Shown here: positions 14,948 to 22,760 of the stretch, one piece after another
How positions within the stretch are numbered: position 1 is the first letter of the stretch
Layout of the letters: the number at the start of each line of letters is the position of its first letter
Source of the DNA: Oscillospiraceae bacterium
Lineage (GTDB): Bacteria; Bacillota; Clostridia; Oscillospirales; Oscillospiraceae
Direction of reading: 5' to 3'
Assembly (NCBI GenBank): GCA_017410425.1
Contig: JAFQQV010000053.1
Span: 1-34,161 of the forward strand
DNA: 34,161 bases
Made by a program: the position numbers and the translations under genes
Notes under the pieces: generated by a model
Seen by the model: the letters and a program-made list of their open reading frames with translations, nothing else
What the model was told of the DNA's origin: nothing
The model's database searches: none

Positions 14948-15601
14948 GTGTACAGATTCATAAAGCGCAGTATCGACATCGTGCTGAGCGGCCTTGGCAT
15001 GATCATCACTTCGCCTCTGTGGCTTGTGGCGCTGATCGGTATAAAGACTTCCGACCCCGGCCCTGCCTTCTATCTTGCAAACCGCGTGGGCAAGGACGAT
15101 GTGGTTTTTAAGATGTATAAATTCCGCTCCATGCGTCAGGGCAAGGCCAATGAGGCTGTTTTCCGCGGTGATGAGGACAGGATTTTTCCCTTTGGCGAGT
15201 TTATACGCAAGACCAAGATTGACGAGCTGCCTCAGCTGATAAATATTTTTCAGGGTACTATGAGTATTGTGGGCCCCAGACCTGCCGCTGTGGACCAGAT
15301 GTCCGTGGTCAGAGCGGGGAAATATGCTCAGGTTTCCAGAGAAACCGCCGGACTAACCGGCCCCTCCGCCCTGTATGACTATATCTACGGCGACAATATA
15401 GAGGATGCCGAGGACTATGAAAAGCTGGTGCTGCCCACAAGGCTGCAGCTGGATCTCTACTACGTGAACCACATGAGCCTGGCCGGCGACATCAAGTGGA
15501 TATGGTATACGGTGCTTTGCATTGTTTATACTGTGCTTGGCAAGCAGCCGGAGAAAATCCTGAATGAGCTTATAGGCCTTGCCGAAAAGGCAGAAAACTG
15601 A
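14948..15601 (+). CDS. Bacterial sugar transferase (small phosphoglycosyl transferase, WcaJ/PglC-like); GTG start
   Basis: Start set at the GTG at 14948 (MYRFIKRSID), which follows GGAGG inside the end of the deacetylase gene. The product is 217 residues, PglC-sized with no extra N-terminal membrane domain. One N-terminal re-entrant hydrophobic helix is seen (IVLSGLGMIITSPLWLVALIGI). Then come FKMYKFRSM at 54-62, the catalytic Asp92-Glu93 in IDELPQL, and MSIVGPRP at 105-112. It moves a sugar phosphate from a UDP-sugar onto undecaprenyl phosphate, the first step of a surface glycan. No other glycosyltransferase or polymerase is beside it, which is unusual. Confidence 0.9.
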   Translation: MYRFIKRSIDIVLSGLGMIITSPLWLVALIGIKTSDPGPAFYLANRVGKDDVVFKMYKFRSMRQGKANEAVFRGDEDRIFPFGEFIRKTKIDELPQLINIFQGTMSIVGPRPAAVDQMSVVRAGKYAQVSRETAGLTGPSALYDYIYGDNIEDAEDYEKLVLPTRLQLDLYYVNHMSLAGDIKWIWYTVLCIVYTVLGKQPEKILNELIGLAEKAEN

Positions 15602-15618
15602 GAAAAGGGGTCATGTTT

Positions 15619-16407
15619 ATGAGCGAAAAGTTAAAAGTTGTGGTAATGACCCAGAACGACAGGTTCTTTATTCCCCGGAATATTTTCAAGGCCGCACAGG
15701 TCTGTAATATGCTGGAGGTGGTGGAGGTGGACTGCAAGTCTGCCATGGATAACAGACTCTCTGACTATTACAAGTGGTTCGGCTTTATGCAGTGCGCCAG
15801 GATGGGTGTGAAGACCATTGCCCGCGAAGTGCAGAAATATGCCGACCGTGCCTGTGGCTACAAGCTGTGCCAGGGCTTTTGCTCAGTTCGCGACGTGGCA
15901 AAGGCCATGGGGGTTCCCCACAGGCTTATAAATGACAGTAATAACAAGGACTATGTCCAGCATATAAGAGAGCTTCAGCCCGATCTGATCATCTCCTTCT
16001 CCGCGCCCCAGATTATCAGGGAGGAGCTGCTGAGCATTCCAAAGCATGGCATCATAAACGTGCACGGCTCCTTGCTGCCGGACTACCGGGGCTGCCTGCC
16101 CTCCTTCTGGTACATCTTCAACGGCGAAAAGCTGGGCGGCGCCACTGTGCATTATATGAGCGCAAAGATTGACGATGGCGCCATCATCAAGCAGGGCAGC
16201 GTGGATATCTCCGACTGCAGGTCCATGTTCCAGCTGATGGAAAAGACCAAGACCCTGGGCGGTGAGCTTATCGTTCAGGCCATACAGGAAATCGAGGCCG
16301 GCACAGTTCAGTCCCGACCCAATAACATAGAAGAAGGCCGCTACTTCACCTGGCCCACCACCGAGCAGGCCAGAGAATTCCGCGCAAAAGGCTGCAGACT
16401 GATTTGA
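15619..16407 (+). CDS. Formyltransferase-domain protein (putative sugar N-formyltransferase)
   Basis: The start at 15619 (MSEKLKVVVM) fits AAGGGG at 15605-15610; the ATG at 15613 is only 2 bases from that site. The product is 262 residues. It has the N10-formyl-tetrahydrofolate transferase fold and catalytic triad: Asn147 and His149 in IINVHGSLLPDYRG, and Asp186 in KIDDGAI. It lacks the C-terminal tRNA-binding domain of Fmt, so it is unlikely to be methionyl-tRNA formyltransferase. The position after a deacetylase and a phosphoglycosyl transferase suggests it formylates the freed amine of a sugar. A PurN/ArnA-like substrate cannot be excluded. Confidence 0.8.
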   Translation: MSEKLKVVVMTQNDRFFIPRNIFKAAQVCNMLEVVEVDCKSAMDNRLSDYYKWFGFMQCARMGVKTIAREVQKYADRACGYKLCQGFCSVRDVAKAMGVPHRLINDSNNKDYVQHIRELQPDLIISFSAPQIIREELLSIPKHGIINVHGSLLPDYRGCLPSFWYIFNGEKLGGATVHYMSAKIDDGAIIKQGSVDISDCRSMFQLMEKTKTLGGELIVQAIQEIEAGTVQSRPNNIEEGRYFTWPTTEQAREFRAKGCRLI

Positions 16408-16425
16408 TCAGTCTGCGGCTTTTTG
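16391..16425 (+). terminator. Terminator of the glycan cassette
   Basis: GCAGACTGA (16394-16402) pairs with TCAGTCTGC (16408-16416), then a T-run. The formyltransferase stop codon forms part of the loop. Confidence 0.85.
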
Positions 16426-16442
16426 TTTGAGTTTTAATTGCA

Positions 16443-16471
16443 GAATAATTTTCTCCTGTTTACAGATAATA
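16443..16471 (+). promoter_or_regulatory. Possible sigma-G-type promoter of spoVT
   Basis: GAATA (16443-16447), 17-bp spacer, GATAATA (16465-16471). The B. subtilis sigma-G consensus is GHATR-N17/18-CATWHTA, so only the first base of the -10 differs. spoVT is a known sigma-G gene in Bacillus. In this AT-rich leader the match could be chance. Confidence 0.35.
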
Positions 16472-16504
16472 GCATCAGAAATTGTAAAATAAGGAGAAAA
16501 ATAT

Positions 16505-16687
16505 ATGAAAGCAACCGGGATAGTTCGCAGGATAGATGATCTGGGCCGCGTGGTTATACCCAAGGAAATCCGCCGCACCATGCGTATCCGCGAGGGTGAC
16601 CCCTCACAGACAACGTTGTCACCGTGGGAGCAGTTTTGCGTTGCGATGATGGAACTGGAAAAGCGAGTAGGGATGGGTAGTACATAA
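16505..16687 (+). pseudogene. spoVT: Split spoVT, 5' part (codons 1-33), fused to 27 codons of element DNA
   Basis: Starts at an ATG behind AAGGAG. Residues 1-33 (MKATGIVRRIDDLGRVVIPK to REGDP) are the N-terminal half of the AbrB-type swapped-hairpin DNA-binding domain, nearly identical to SpoVT of spore formers. After codon 33 the sequence changes abruptly at GGTGACCC to an unrelated tail (SQTTLSPWEQF to GMGST, 27 residues) and stops. The missing part of SpoVT starts with exactly the expected next residues (LEIF) at 33289, fused to the recombinase. The 60-residue product cannot form a complete SpoVT. The 27-residue tail is best read as the native C-terminus of the element's recombinase, displaced by integration. 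Confidence 0.9.
16595..16602 (+). repeat. attL core GGTGACCC
   Basis: Left junction of the element. The same 8 bp recurs at 33280-33287, in the same reading phase of spoVT. It contains a GA dinucleotide, the crossover dinucleotide known for TnpX/TndX-type large serine recombinases. Confidence 0.8.
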
Positions 16688-16790
16688 GGGTTATTGAATT
16701 TTGGCCGTTTTTTTGATGGTGCCAACAAAAAGTATTATTTAATCAAATTAAATGATGTGGACGATATGATTCTGTAGGCAAAAAGCAGTT
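16688..16790. other. Element left-end spacer without a clear gene
   Basis: The frame of the upstream chimeric ORF stays open past its TAA for about 30 codons (ending ...LIKLNDVDDMIL before a TAG near 16778). That could be an old continuation of the recombinase tail cut by a stop codon. It has no ribosome site of its own and I do not call it a gene. Confidence 0.3.
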
Positions 16791-16831
16791 AACCCCATGA
16801 GATTATTTGCAATAATCTCATGGGGTTTTTA
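16789..16831 (+). terminator. Strong terminator at the element left end
   Basis: 17-bp perfect arms, 16791-16807 (AACCCCATGAGATTATT) and 16811-16827, 3-nt loop, then a T-run. It insulates the cargo promoter from spoVT transcription. In the circular form it would end the recombinase transcript. Confidence 0.92.
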
Positions 16832-16873
16832 CACAAATATGTCGAAGTAAAATTATGCAATCGCACAAAAATT

Positions 16874-16889
16874 TTAAATTTAAAATTTA
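16874..16889. promoter_or_regulatory. Candidate GntR operator, copy 1 (TRAP promoter)
   Basis: TTAAATTTAAAATTTA, containing the 15-bp palindrome TAAATTT-A-AAATTTA. The identical 16-mer occurs upstream of gntR at 22733-22748. It sits 4 bp upstream of the TRAP -35. Confidence 0.55.
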
Positions 16890-16893
16890 AATG

Positions 16894-16922
16894 TTTACAA
16901 CAAAAAGTTTTGAGTGCATAAT
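16894..16922 (+). promoter_or_regulatory. Promoter of the TRAP/catabolic operon
   Basis: TTTACA (16894-16899), 17-bp spacer, CATAAT (16917-16922), 31 bases before the start codon of the binding protein. Confidence 0.7.
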
Positions 16923-16953
16923 AAAACCATCTTTTAATAGGAGGAACCTAAAG

Positions 16954-18000
16954 ATGAAAAAAATCATAGCGCTCATTCTTGCACTTGTATGCATCTTCTC
17001 CCTGGCTGCATGTGGCCAGAGCAGTGCACCTGCAGCTGAAAGCAAGCCTGCAGCTGAAGCAGCAGAACCCAAAGTTGAAGCAAAGGTCTACAAGATCTCC
17101 TGTGGCGTTGCTGAGACTCACTTTGAAGTAGCAGCTGTTAAGGAAATGGAAAAGTACGTTGAAGAAGCTACCAACGGCAGCATAGACATCCAGATCTTCC
17201 CCAACAACCAGCTTGGTGACGACAAGGAAGCTCTCGAACTGATCCAGCAGGGCGTTGTCCAGATGTGCCCCACCGGCACTGGCGTCCTTTGCAACTTCGA
17301 GCCCAGCTTTAACTTCTTCTCTTCTCCCTACCTGTTCAAGGACTACGATCAGCTGAACGAGGTTCTCGGCGGTGAGTGGGGCCAGGCTCTGCTCGCAACT
17401 CTGGAAGATGACGGTTTCCTTGGCTTCGGCTTCGGTACCCTCGGCTTCACCTGCATTTCCAACAATGTCCGTCCCATCGTAAATGCTGAGGATCTGGAAG
17501 GCATCAAGCTGCGCGCAGTTTCTAACGCACAGCTGGTCGATTTCTGGACCGCAGTTGGCGCAAACCCCATCGCAATGTCCTTCACCGAGCTCTATGCCGC
17601 TCTGCAGCAGGGTGTTGTTGATGGTCAGTACAACCCCTTCACCACCATTGAGGCAAGCCAGCTCCACGAAGTTCAGAAGTACATCTCCAAGACCAACGAC
17701 ATTCCTTCTCTGGTATGCTTCGTTGTCGGCAAGGACGCTTTCGAGGGTCTGACCGATGTTGAGCAGGCTGCCATTAAGGAAGGCGTTAAGATCGCTTGCG
17801 ATTACATGAACACCAAGGTCATCGAAGAGAACGAGAAGTCCGAGCAGATCATCCTTGAGGCCGGCAAAACCGAGATCAACGATGTCTCTGACGAGACCAA
17901 GACCGCTCTGTTCCTGAAGGGCTACGATGTTATCGAAAAGTACGGCAAGGAATCCAACGAAGAGCTGTTCAACCAGCTGATGGACATCCTCGGCTACTAA
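16954..18000 (+). CDS. TRAP transporter solute-binding lipoprotein (DctP family)
   Basis: Start set at 16954 (MKKIIALILAL) behind AGGAGG; in-frame codons further upstream have no ribosome site. The product is 348 residues with a lipobox LAAC, a short Ala/Glu/Pro linker, then a DctP fold. FPNNQLGDDKEALELIQQG at about 88-106 and GIKLRAVSN around 186 supply the family arginine that binds a carboxylate. NPIAMSFTELYAALQQGVVDGQ follows. It is a high-affinity surface receptor for an organic or sugar acid. The downstream catabolic genes point to an amino-sugar acid such as (N-acetyl-)glucosaminate. A stable hairpin separates it from the membrane subunits. Confidence 0.9.
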   Translation: MKKIIALILALVCIFSLAACGQSSAPAAESKPAAEAAEPKVEAKVYKISCGVAETHFEVAAVKEMEKYVEEATNGSIDIQIFPNNQLGDDKEALELIQQGVVQMCPTGTGVLCNFEPSFNFFSSPYLFKDYDQLNEVLGGEWGQALLATLEDDGFLGFGFGTLGFTCISNNVRPIVNAEDLEGIKLRAVSNAQLVDFWTAVGANPIAMSFTELYAALQQGVVDGQYNPFTTIEASQLHEVQKYISKTNDIPSLVCFVVGKDAFEGLTDVEQAAIKEGVKIACDYMNTKVIEENEKSEQIILEAGKTEINDVSDETKTALFLKGYDVIEKYGKESNEELFNQLMDILGY

Positions 18001-18039
18001 TCTCTCCCTTTTGGTAAAGTAAAAATAATACTTAAATGA

Positions 18040-18067
18040 AAGAGGGCAGAGATATCTCTGCCCTCTT
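18040..18067 (+). terminator. Perfect 28-bp palindrome after the TRAP binding-protein gene
   Basis: AAGAGGGCAGAGAT and its exact complement, centred at 18053/18054, followed by only a weak T-run. It is likely a leaky terminator or 3'-stabilising hairpin that favours binding-protein expression over the permease. Confidence 0.65.
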
Positions 18068-18118
18068 GTCGAGCGTAATGGTCCACATATTACCAGGAAA
18101 AAGAAGGGATATTCAAAA

Positions 18119-18607
18119 GTGAAACAATTAAAAAAATATTTGAAAGACATAGACATGACAATATGCTGTGTCCTGCTTGTGGCTCTGACCATAGTAGCCT
18201 TCTTACAGGTATTTTTCCGCTACGTGCTCAACACTTCCCTGAGTTGGTCTGAAGAACTTGTAAGAGACTTTGTTATCACGCTTATATATCTTAGCGCGGT
18301 TTATTCCATCAGAACCAGAAGCGCAATCCGCGTGGAGATAATAGACTTTGCTGTCAAGGGTAAGCTCAAGGCTGCTCTTGATATGCTGCTGGACCTTGCC
18401 TCTGCTGGTGTCATGTTCTATGTATCATATCTTGCTACTTTCCTTGTCAGAAATGCGCTGAAGGTTGACCAGAGATCTGCTGCACTGGACATCCCTATGG
18501 GGTTTATGTACGGTGTTGAGAGCTTCTGCTTCTTCCTGATGGGTATTGCATTTATCATCCTTGTTGCTCAGGATGTGAAAAAGCTGATGAAAGGAGACAG
18601 CAAATAA
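18119..18607 (+). CDS. TRAP transporter small permease (DctQ family); GTG start
   Basis: 162 residues from a GTG at 18119 with GAAGGGA upstream; the next Met is at residue 13. Four membrane helices fit DctQ, the first at about residues 13-35 (MTICCVLLVALTIVAFLQVFFRY). The family motif RYVLNTSLSWSEEL follows directly, where the SWSEE acidic loop is typical. It anchors the large DctM subunit. Its stop codon overlaps the DctM start (TAATG), so the two are translationally coupled. Confidence 0.9.
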   Translation: MKQLKKYLKDIDMTICCVLLVALTIVAFLQVFFRYVLNTSLSWSEELVRDFVITLIYLSAVYSIRTRSAIRVEIIDFAVKGKLKAALDMLLDLASAGVMFYVSYLATFLVRNALKVDQRSAALDIPMGFMYGVESFCFFLMGIAFIILVAQDVKKLMKGDSK

Positions 18608-19890
18608 TGGAAGCCTTAACTGTATTTATCATCTTTCTTGTGCTGACCTTCCTTGGCATGCCGGTTGCCATCTCTTTGGGTGCATCTACCATGGTGTTTG
18701 CCTTGCTGCTGGATGTTCCTCTCACTGTTGTGGCTCAGTCTGCCTATACCGGAATTGACAGCTTTACTTTTATTTCTATACCTCTGTTTGTTCTGGTCGG
18801 TAATCTGATGGAGACTGGCGGCCTGTCCAAGCGTCTTGTTTCTTTTGCCTCCAGCCTTTTCAAACGCATCCCTGGTAAGCTTGGCAGCATCATGGTCGCT
18901 GCCTGTGCTTTCTTCGGCGCAATCAGCGGCTCTGCTTCTGCAACCACTGCCTCCATCGGCGGCATGATGGTTCCTGAGATGATCGACCGCAAGTATCCCC
19001 GCGGTTATGCCGGCGCTCTGGCAGCCGTGGCCGGTACTCTGGGCGCAATGATACCTCCTTCTGTTGTCATGATAATCTACGCATTGGCAGCTGAGGTTTC
19101 TGTCACAGACATGTTCATGGCAGGCTTTGCCCCCGGTATCATTATGGCGGTTGCCCTTATTGTTGCCAATACCATCTATGCCTATGTCACCAAGGTGGAC
19201 TCTGCCCAGCCCGACGACAAGGTTTCATTTAAAGAGATCGGCAGCACATTCTGGGATGCAAAGTGGGCTCTCTTTACCCCTGTTATCATCCTTGGCGGTA
19301 TCTACTCCGGTATCTTCACCGCTACTGAGTGTGCTGTTATTGCCGCGGTTTACGCCTTTATTGTGGGTAAGTTCATTTACGGTGAACTCTCCTGGGGGGC
19401 TGCGGTGCTTGCTCTCAAGAAGACCTGTAAGACTGTCGGCGGCATCCTTATCATTGTCGCCATGGCTATTGCGCTCGGCAAGCTGCTGACTATCAGCCAG
19501 ACCACTCAGATGCTGCAGCAGTGGATCATGGGTATCACTGATAACCCCAATATGATTATGCTCTTCATAATCTTTATCGTGTTTATCGCCGGCATGTTTA
19601 TTGACTCTGCCCCCATCATCCTCATTATCACTCCTCTGTTCCTGCCTATCCTGAAGTCCATGGGTGTTTCTCCCGTCCACTTCGGTATTGTCATGACCTT
19701 CGGATGTATGGTGGCTAACGTCACTCCTCCCGTTGGCATCAACCTCTACATCGCTATGGGAATTGCAGATGTGGATATCGTAAAAATTATGAAGTACACA
19801 GTCCCCCTGCTGGCTATATTCATGGTAGTTTATGTCATCCTGATGTTCTTCCCCGAGGTTTCTCTGTTCCTGCCTAACCTTCTTAACTGA
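18607..19890 (+). CDS. TRAP transporter large permease (DctM family)
   Basis: 427 residues, normal DctM length, with 11-13 hydrophobic segments. Conserved features include LTFLGMPVAISLG near the N-terminus, FISIPLFVLVGNLMETGGLSKRL, the GSASATTASIGGMMVPEM loop, GTLGAMIPPSVVMIIY, and late FIDSAPIILIITPLFLPI with VANVTPPVGINLY. It is the ion-coupled (Na+ or H+) substrate channel of the TRAP system. It starts on the last base of the DctQ stop codon. Confidence 0.93.
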   Translation: MEALTVFIIFLVLTFLGMPVAISLGASTMVFALLLDVPLTVVAQSAYTGIDSFTFISIPLFVLVGNLMETGGLSKRLVSFASSLFKRIPGKLGSIMVAACAFFGAISGSASATTASIGGMMVPEMIDRKYPRGYAGALAAVAGTLGAMIPPSVVMIIYALAAEVSVTDMFMAGFAPGIIMAVALIVANTIYAYVTKVDSAQPDDKVSFKEIGSTFWDAKWALFTPVIILGGIYSGIFTATECAVIAAVYAFIVGKFIYGELSWGAAVLALKKTCKTVGGILIIVAMAIALGKLLTISQTTQMLQQWIMGITDNPNMIMLFIIFIVFIAGMFIDSAPIILIITPLFLPILKSMGVSPVHFGIVMTFGCMVANVTPPVGINLYIAMGIADVDIVKIMKYTVPLLAIFMVVYVILMFFPEVSLFLPNLLN

Positions 19891-19904
19891 AAGGGGTAAA
19901 TAGT

Positions 19905-21140
19905 ATGAAGAAGTTCGATTTTTTGCTGAAAAACGGTCATGTAATCGATCCGGCAAACGGAATTGACAGCGTGGCTGATGTGGCTGTGGCGCAGGGTAAG
20001 ATTGCAGCTGTTTCTGCAAATCTCAACGCCGCAGATGCTGAAAAAGTAATCGATGTGACCGGCTTGTATGTAACTCCCGGCCTTGTTGATGCTCATCTGC
20101 ACTGCTACTACACAAGTCAGATTCCCAAGGCATGGTCAGGTGACTACAGTATCCAGCCCGACTATGTCTGCTTCCCTGCAGGTGTCACTACCTGTGTGGA
20201 TGTGGGCAGCTCAGGCAGCTATAACTTCGACCATTTCAGAGCCACCGTTATTAACCGCTCAAAGTTGAAGATATTTGCCTTGCTGAACATTGCAGACTAT
20301 GGCATGTCATCTCTGATGGTAGAACAGTTCCCTGAACGCAATGACTATGATTCTTTTATAGAATGTGCCCAGCGGAATGCCGATGTAATAAAAGGCATCA
20401 AGATTGCTCACTATGAGGGCAAGGACTGGCGTGATCTGGACTACGCAAAGAAAGTGCAGAAGGTATTTAACAAGCCTATTATGGTTGATTTCGGCGTTTT
20501 CAAGAAAGAGCGTCCCTATGATGAGCTTGTAATGGAGAGACTTGATCCCGGTGATATTTCTACCCATTGTCTTCGCGGACCTGTCCCTGTTATTGATGAA
20601 AATGGCAAGGTGTATGAGTATCTCTGGAAGGCCCGTGAAAGAGGTATCCGCTTTGACCTCGGTCATGGATGCGGCAGCTACGTCATGCGCAACGGTATAC
20701 CGGCCATGGCACAGGGATTCTTACCCGATACATTCTCTACCGATCTTCACGCACTGAGCATTAACTCCTATGCTATAAGCATGACCAATGTGCTGTCCAA
20801 AATGCTTGCCTGCTGTGACATGCCCCTTTCCGAGCTTTTCAGAAGAGCTACCATTGAGCCTGCAAAAATGCTTGACCTTGGTGATGTTGGTACTCTCAGT
20901 GTGGGAAGCGAAGCTGATATTGCTGTGTTCAATATGCTTGAAGGCAAGTTTGGCTATCAGGACAATGCGGGCGGACGTATTGAGGCAAGCCGCAAGATAG
21001 AGTGCGAAATGACTTTCCGTGCCGGCGAAATTGTATGGGATCTTAATGCTCGTGCCGGTACCCCCTGGCAGGAACTGCCCAAGCTCTACGGCTTCTTCCC
21101 CGAAAAGGAAGCATATGTTCTTCCTACCAGATATGTCTGA
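19905..21140 (+). CDS. Dihydroorotase-like amidohydrolase/deacetylase (EF_0837/AHA_3915-type)
   Basis: 411 residues, ATG behind AAAGGGG. The amidohydrolase barrel shows the metal motif DAHLH (His64, His66), a probable bridging lysine in GIKIAHYEGKDW (Lys166), STHCLRG (His221), FDLGHGCGSY, and the catalytic aspartate in FSTDLHA. This family is found beside DgaE-like PLP lyases and KDPG aldolases. One oddity: where relatives usually have a His after the PIMV strand, this protein has Asp195 (PIMVDFG). It likely hydrolyses an amide, for example N-acetyl from an amino-sugar acid, to give the free amine used by the next enzyme. The substrate is inferred. Confidence 0.78.
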   Translation: MKKFDFLLKNGHVIDPANGIDSVADVAVAQGKIAAVSANLNAADAEKVIDVTGLYVTPGLVDAHLHCYYTSQIPKAWSGDYSIQPDYVCFPAGVTTCVDVGSSGSYNFDHFRATVINRSKLKIFALLNIADYGMSSLMVEQFPERNDYDSFIECAQRNADVIKGIKIAHYEGKDWRDLDYAKKVQKVFNKPIMVDFGVFKKERPYDELVMERLDPGDISTHCLRGPVPVIDENGKVYEYLWKARERGIRFDLGHGCGSYVMRNGIPAMAQGFLPDTFSTDLHALSINSYAISMTNVLSKMLACCDMPLSELFRRATIEPAKMLDLGDVGTLSVGSEADIAVFNMLEGKFGYQDNAGGRIEASRKIECEMTFRAGEIVWDLNARAGTPWQELPKLYGFFPEKEAYVLPTRYV

Positions 21141-21162
21141 GCGTTGAAGGAGGATATATCAT

Positions 21163-22302
21163 ATGTATGACATCTATGATGAACTGGGTGTAAAAAAGCT
21201 GGTTAATTCAGCCGGTACTTACACTGTTGTGGGCGGCTCCAAAATGTCTCCTGAGGCTCTTGAAGCCATGCGACAGGCAGCGGCCAACCATGTGAGCATA
21301 CGCGAAATGCAGATCGCGGTTCATAAGAAGCTGGCGGAACTCACCGGTAACGAGGCAGCAGTTGTTACTGCCGGCGCTATTGTCGGTGTTTATCTGAGCA
21401 TGGCAGCCTGTGTCTCAAGAAAATTCGGAAAGCCGCTGAGATACATCTCCAAAGAAGACATCGCTTCTACTGAGATAATCATGTTCCGAGCCCACAGAAA
21501 TCCCTATGACCGTGGCCTTGAGCTTCTTGGTGTGAAGTTGGTGGAACTTGGCTATCCAAACAACATCGACATGATCACTGAAGAAGGTCTTGAAAATGCT
21601 ATTAACGACAAGACCGCCGGTCTGCTGTATCTTCCCAGCACCAATGGCGGCTGGGTTCCTCCCGGAGCGCTGGAGCTGGACAAAACCCTGGCTATCTGCA
21701 AAAAATATGATGTGCCTGTGGTAGTCGATGCCGCAGCTCAGCTGCCTCCCAAGAAGAATCTCTGGTACTTTACCGAAGAGCTTGGCGCTGCTGCCGTATG
21801 CTTCAGTGGCGGCAAGGACCTGAAAGGTCCCCAGACAACTGGCCTTATGCTGGGCAAAAAGTTCCTGCTTGACTGGGTTGAAGTGAATAACTTCCCCAAT
21901 TACGGCATCGGACGTATGCATAAGGTCGGCAGAGAAGAACTGGCAGGGATCTATGTGGCAGTGAAGCAGTATGTTGAGCATGATGAAGACGCTCGCCGCG
22001 AATATGCCGAAAACATGGTGAAGACCTTTGTGGAAGCCTTTGGTGACGACGATGTATTCCGCTTTGAGCGTTCCTATCCCAACGAGGCGGGTCAGCCTCT
22101 CCCCCGGGCAAAGCTTATTATCACCAAGCCCGGTCTCAGCCATGAGACTGTCTGTGACATGATGCTGAATCTTGACAGAGCTATATTCTCTATAGTTGAG
22201 AACGGCAGTCTCTATGTCAATCCGTTCTGTCTAAACAGCGAAGAAGCAGCATATGTCCTAAGTGTTTATAAAATGATCAACGATAAGGAGAAGATGAGAT
22301 GA
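21163..22302 (+). CDS. SelA/DgaE-like PLP-dependent amino-sugar-acid ammonia-lyase
   Basis: 379 residues, ATG behind GGAGG. The fold-type-I PLP site is visible: TAGAIVG binding the phosphate (about 69-75), Asp189 in VVVDAAAQ, and the Schiff-base Lys218 in SGGKDLKGPQ. It begins VYDELGVKKLVNSAGTYT-like, as in the SelA-related DgaE family. DgaE of Salmonella converts D-glucosaminate-6-P to KDG-6-P and ammonia. Here the downstream KDG kinase implies the unphosphorylated acid is used and 2-keto-3-deoxygluconate is made. The 4-base overlap with ridA couples the two. It is unlikely to be true selenocysteine synthase, given its length and neighbours. Confidence 0.8.
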   Translation: MYDIYDELGVKKLVNSAGTYTVVGGSKMSPEALEAMRQAAANHVSIREMQIAVHKKLAELTGNEAAVVTAGAIVGVYLSMAACVSRKFGKPLRYISKEDIASTEIIMFRAHRNPYDRGLELLGVKLVELGYPNNIDMITEEGLENAINDKTAGLLYLPSTNGGWVPPGALELDKTLAICKKYDVPVVVDAAAQLPPKKNLWYFTEELGAAAVCFSGGKDLKGPQTTGLMLGKKFLLDWVEVNNFPNYGIGRMHKVGREELAGIYVAVKQYVEHDEDARREYAENMVKTFVEAFGDDDVFRFERSYPNEAGQPLPRAKLIITKPGLSHETVCDMMLNLDRAIFSIVENGSLYVNPFCLNSEEAAYVLSVYKMINDKEKMR

Positions 22303-22679
22303 AGTCAGTCCCCGAAGGAGCAGTACAGCATGTTACTGCAGGTCCCTATTCCCCTGTGCTTGAGATTACTGGAATAAACAAACTCGTAGTCATTTCCGGC
22401 CAGGCTCCCCTTGATATGGAAGGAAATGTCATTGGTGAAACCATCGAGGAACAGACCATAAAAACTCTTGAAAACTGCAAAGCCCAGCTCGAAAAAGCCG
22501 GGTGCACTTTTGATAATGTGTTTAAGGTCAATGCCTTTATGACCGATCTGGAGGAGTGGCCTCGATTCAACAAGGTTTATTCCGAGATTATGCCAAAGCC
22601 CTTCCCCGTGAGGACCGTTGTGGGCAGCAAGCTACTCAATACATTCAAAATTGAAATTGAAATGTGGGCAGCCCTCTAA
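22299..22679 (+). CDS. RidA-family enamine/imine deaminase
   Basis: 126 residues, canonical RidA size. Its ATG overlaps the preceding stop (ATGA). The imine-binding Arg105 in PFPVRTVVGS and the late Glu120 are present, along with ISGQAPLD and NVFKVNAFMTDLEEW. RidA proteins form trimers that speed hydrolysis of reactive enamine/imine products of PLP dehydratases. Coupling to a PLP ammonia-lyase that should release exactly such an intermediate explains its place in the operon. Confidence 0.9.
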   Translation: MKSVPEGAVQHVTAGPYSPVLEITGINKLVVISGQAPLDMEGNVIGETIEEQTIKTLENCKAQLEKAGCTFDNVFKVNAFMTDLEEWPRFNKVYSEIMPKPFPVRTVVGSKLLNTFKIEIEMWAAL

Positions 22680-22694
22680 AACTGCCTGAATATC

Positions 22695-22723
22695 TTGATT
22701 TTTTCCCGAAAAGGTGATACGCT
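22695..22723 (+). promoter_or_regulatory. Possible gntR promoter
   Basis: TTGATT (22695-22700), 17-bp spacer, TACGCT (22718-22723) with an upstream TG (extended -10). The candidate operator lies about 10 bp downstream. The -10 match is weak. Confidence 0.35.
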
Positions 22724-22732
22724 CTCCGCATG

Positions 22733-22748
22733 TTAAATTTAAAATTTA
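22733..22748. promoter_or_regulatory. Candidate GntR operator, copy 2 (gntR leader)
   Basis: TTAAATTTAAAATTTA, identical to 16874-16889. It lies directly before the gntR ribosome site, where a bound repressor would block transcription or elongation (autoregulation). Confidence 0.55.
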
Positions 22749-22760
22749 TTGGAGAAAATT

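Noticed and set aside
15619..16407. Methionyl-tRNA formyltransferase
   Set aside because: It lacks the C-terminal tRNA-binding domain and sits in a glycan cassette.
16948..18192. 414-codon minus-strand ORF opposite the TRAP binding protein
   Set aside because: Shadow frame crossing the terminator and promoter region of a well-supported gene.
21163..22302. True selenocysteine synthase (selA)
   Set aside because: Too short for SelA, no selB or selC nearby, and coupled to ridA within a sugar-acid operon.
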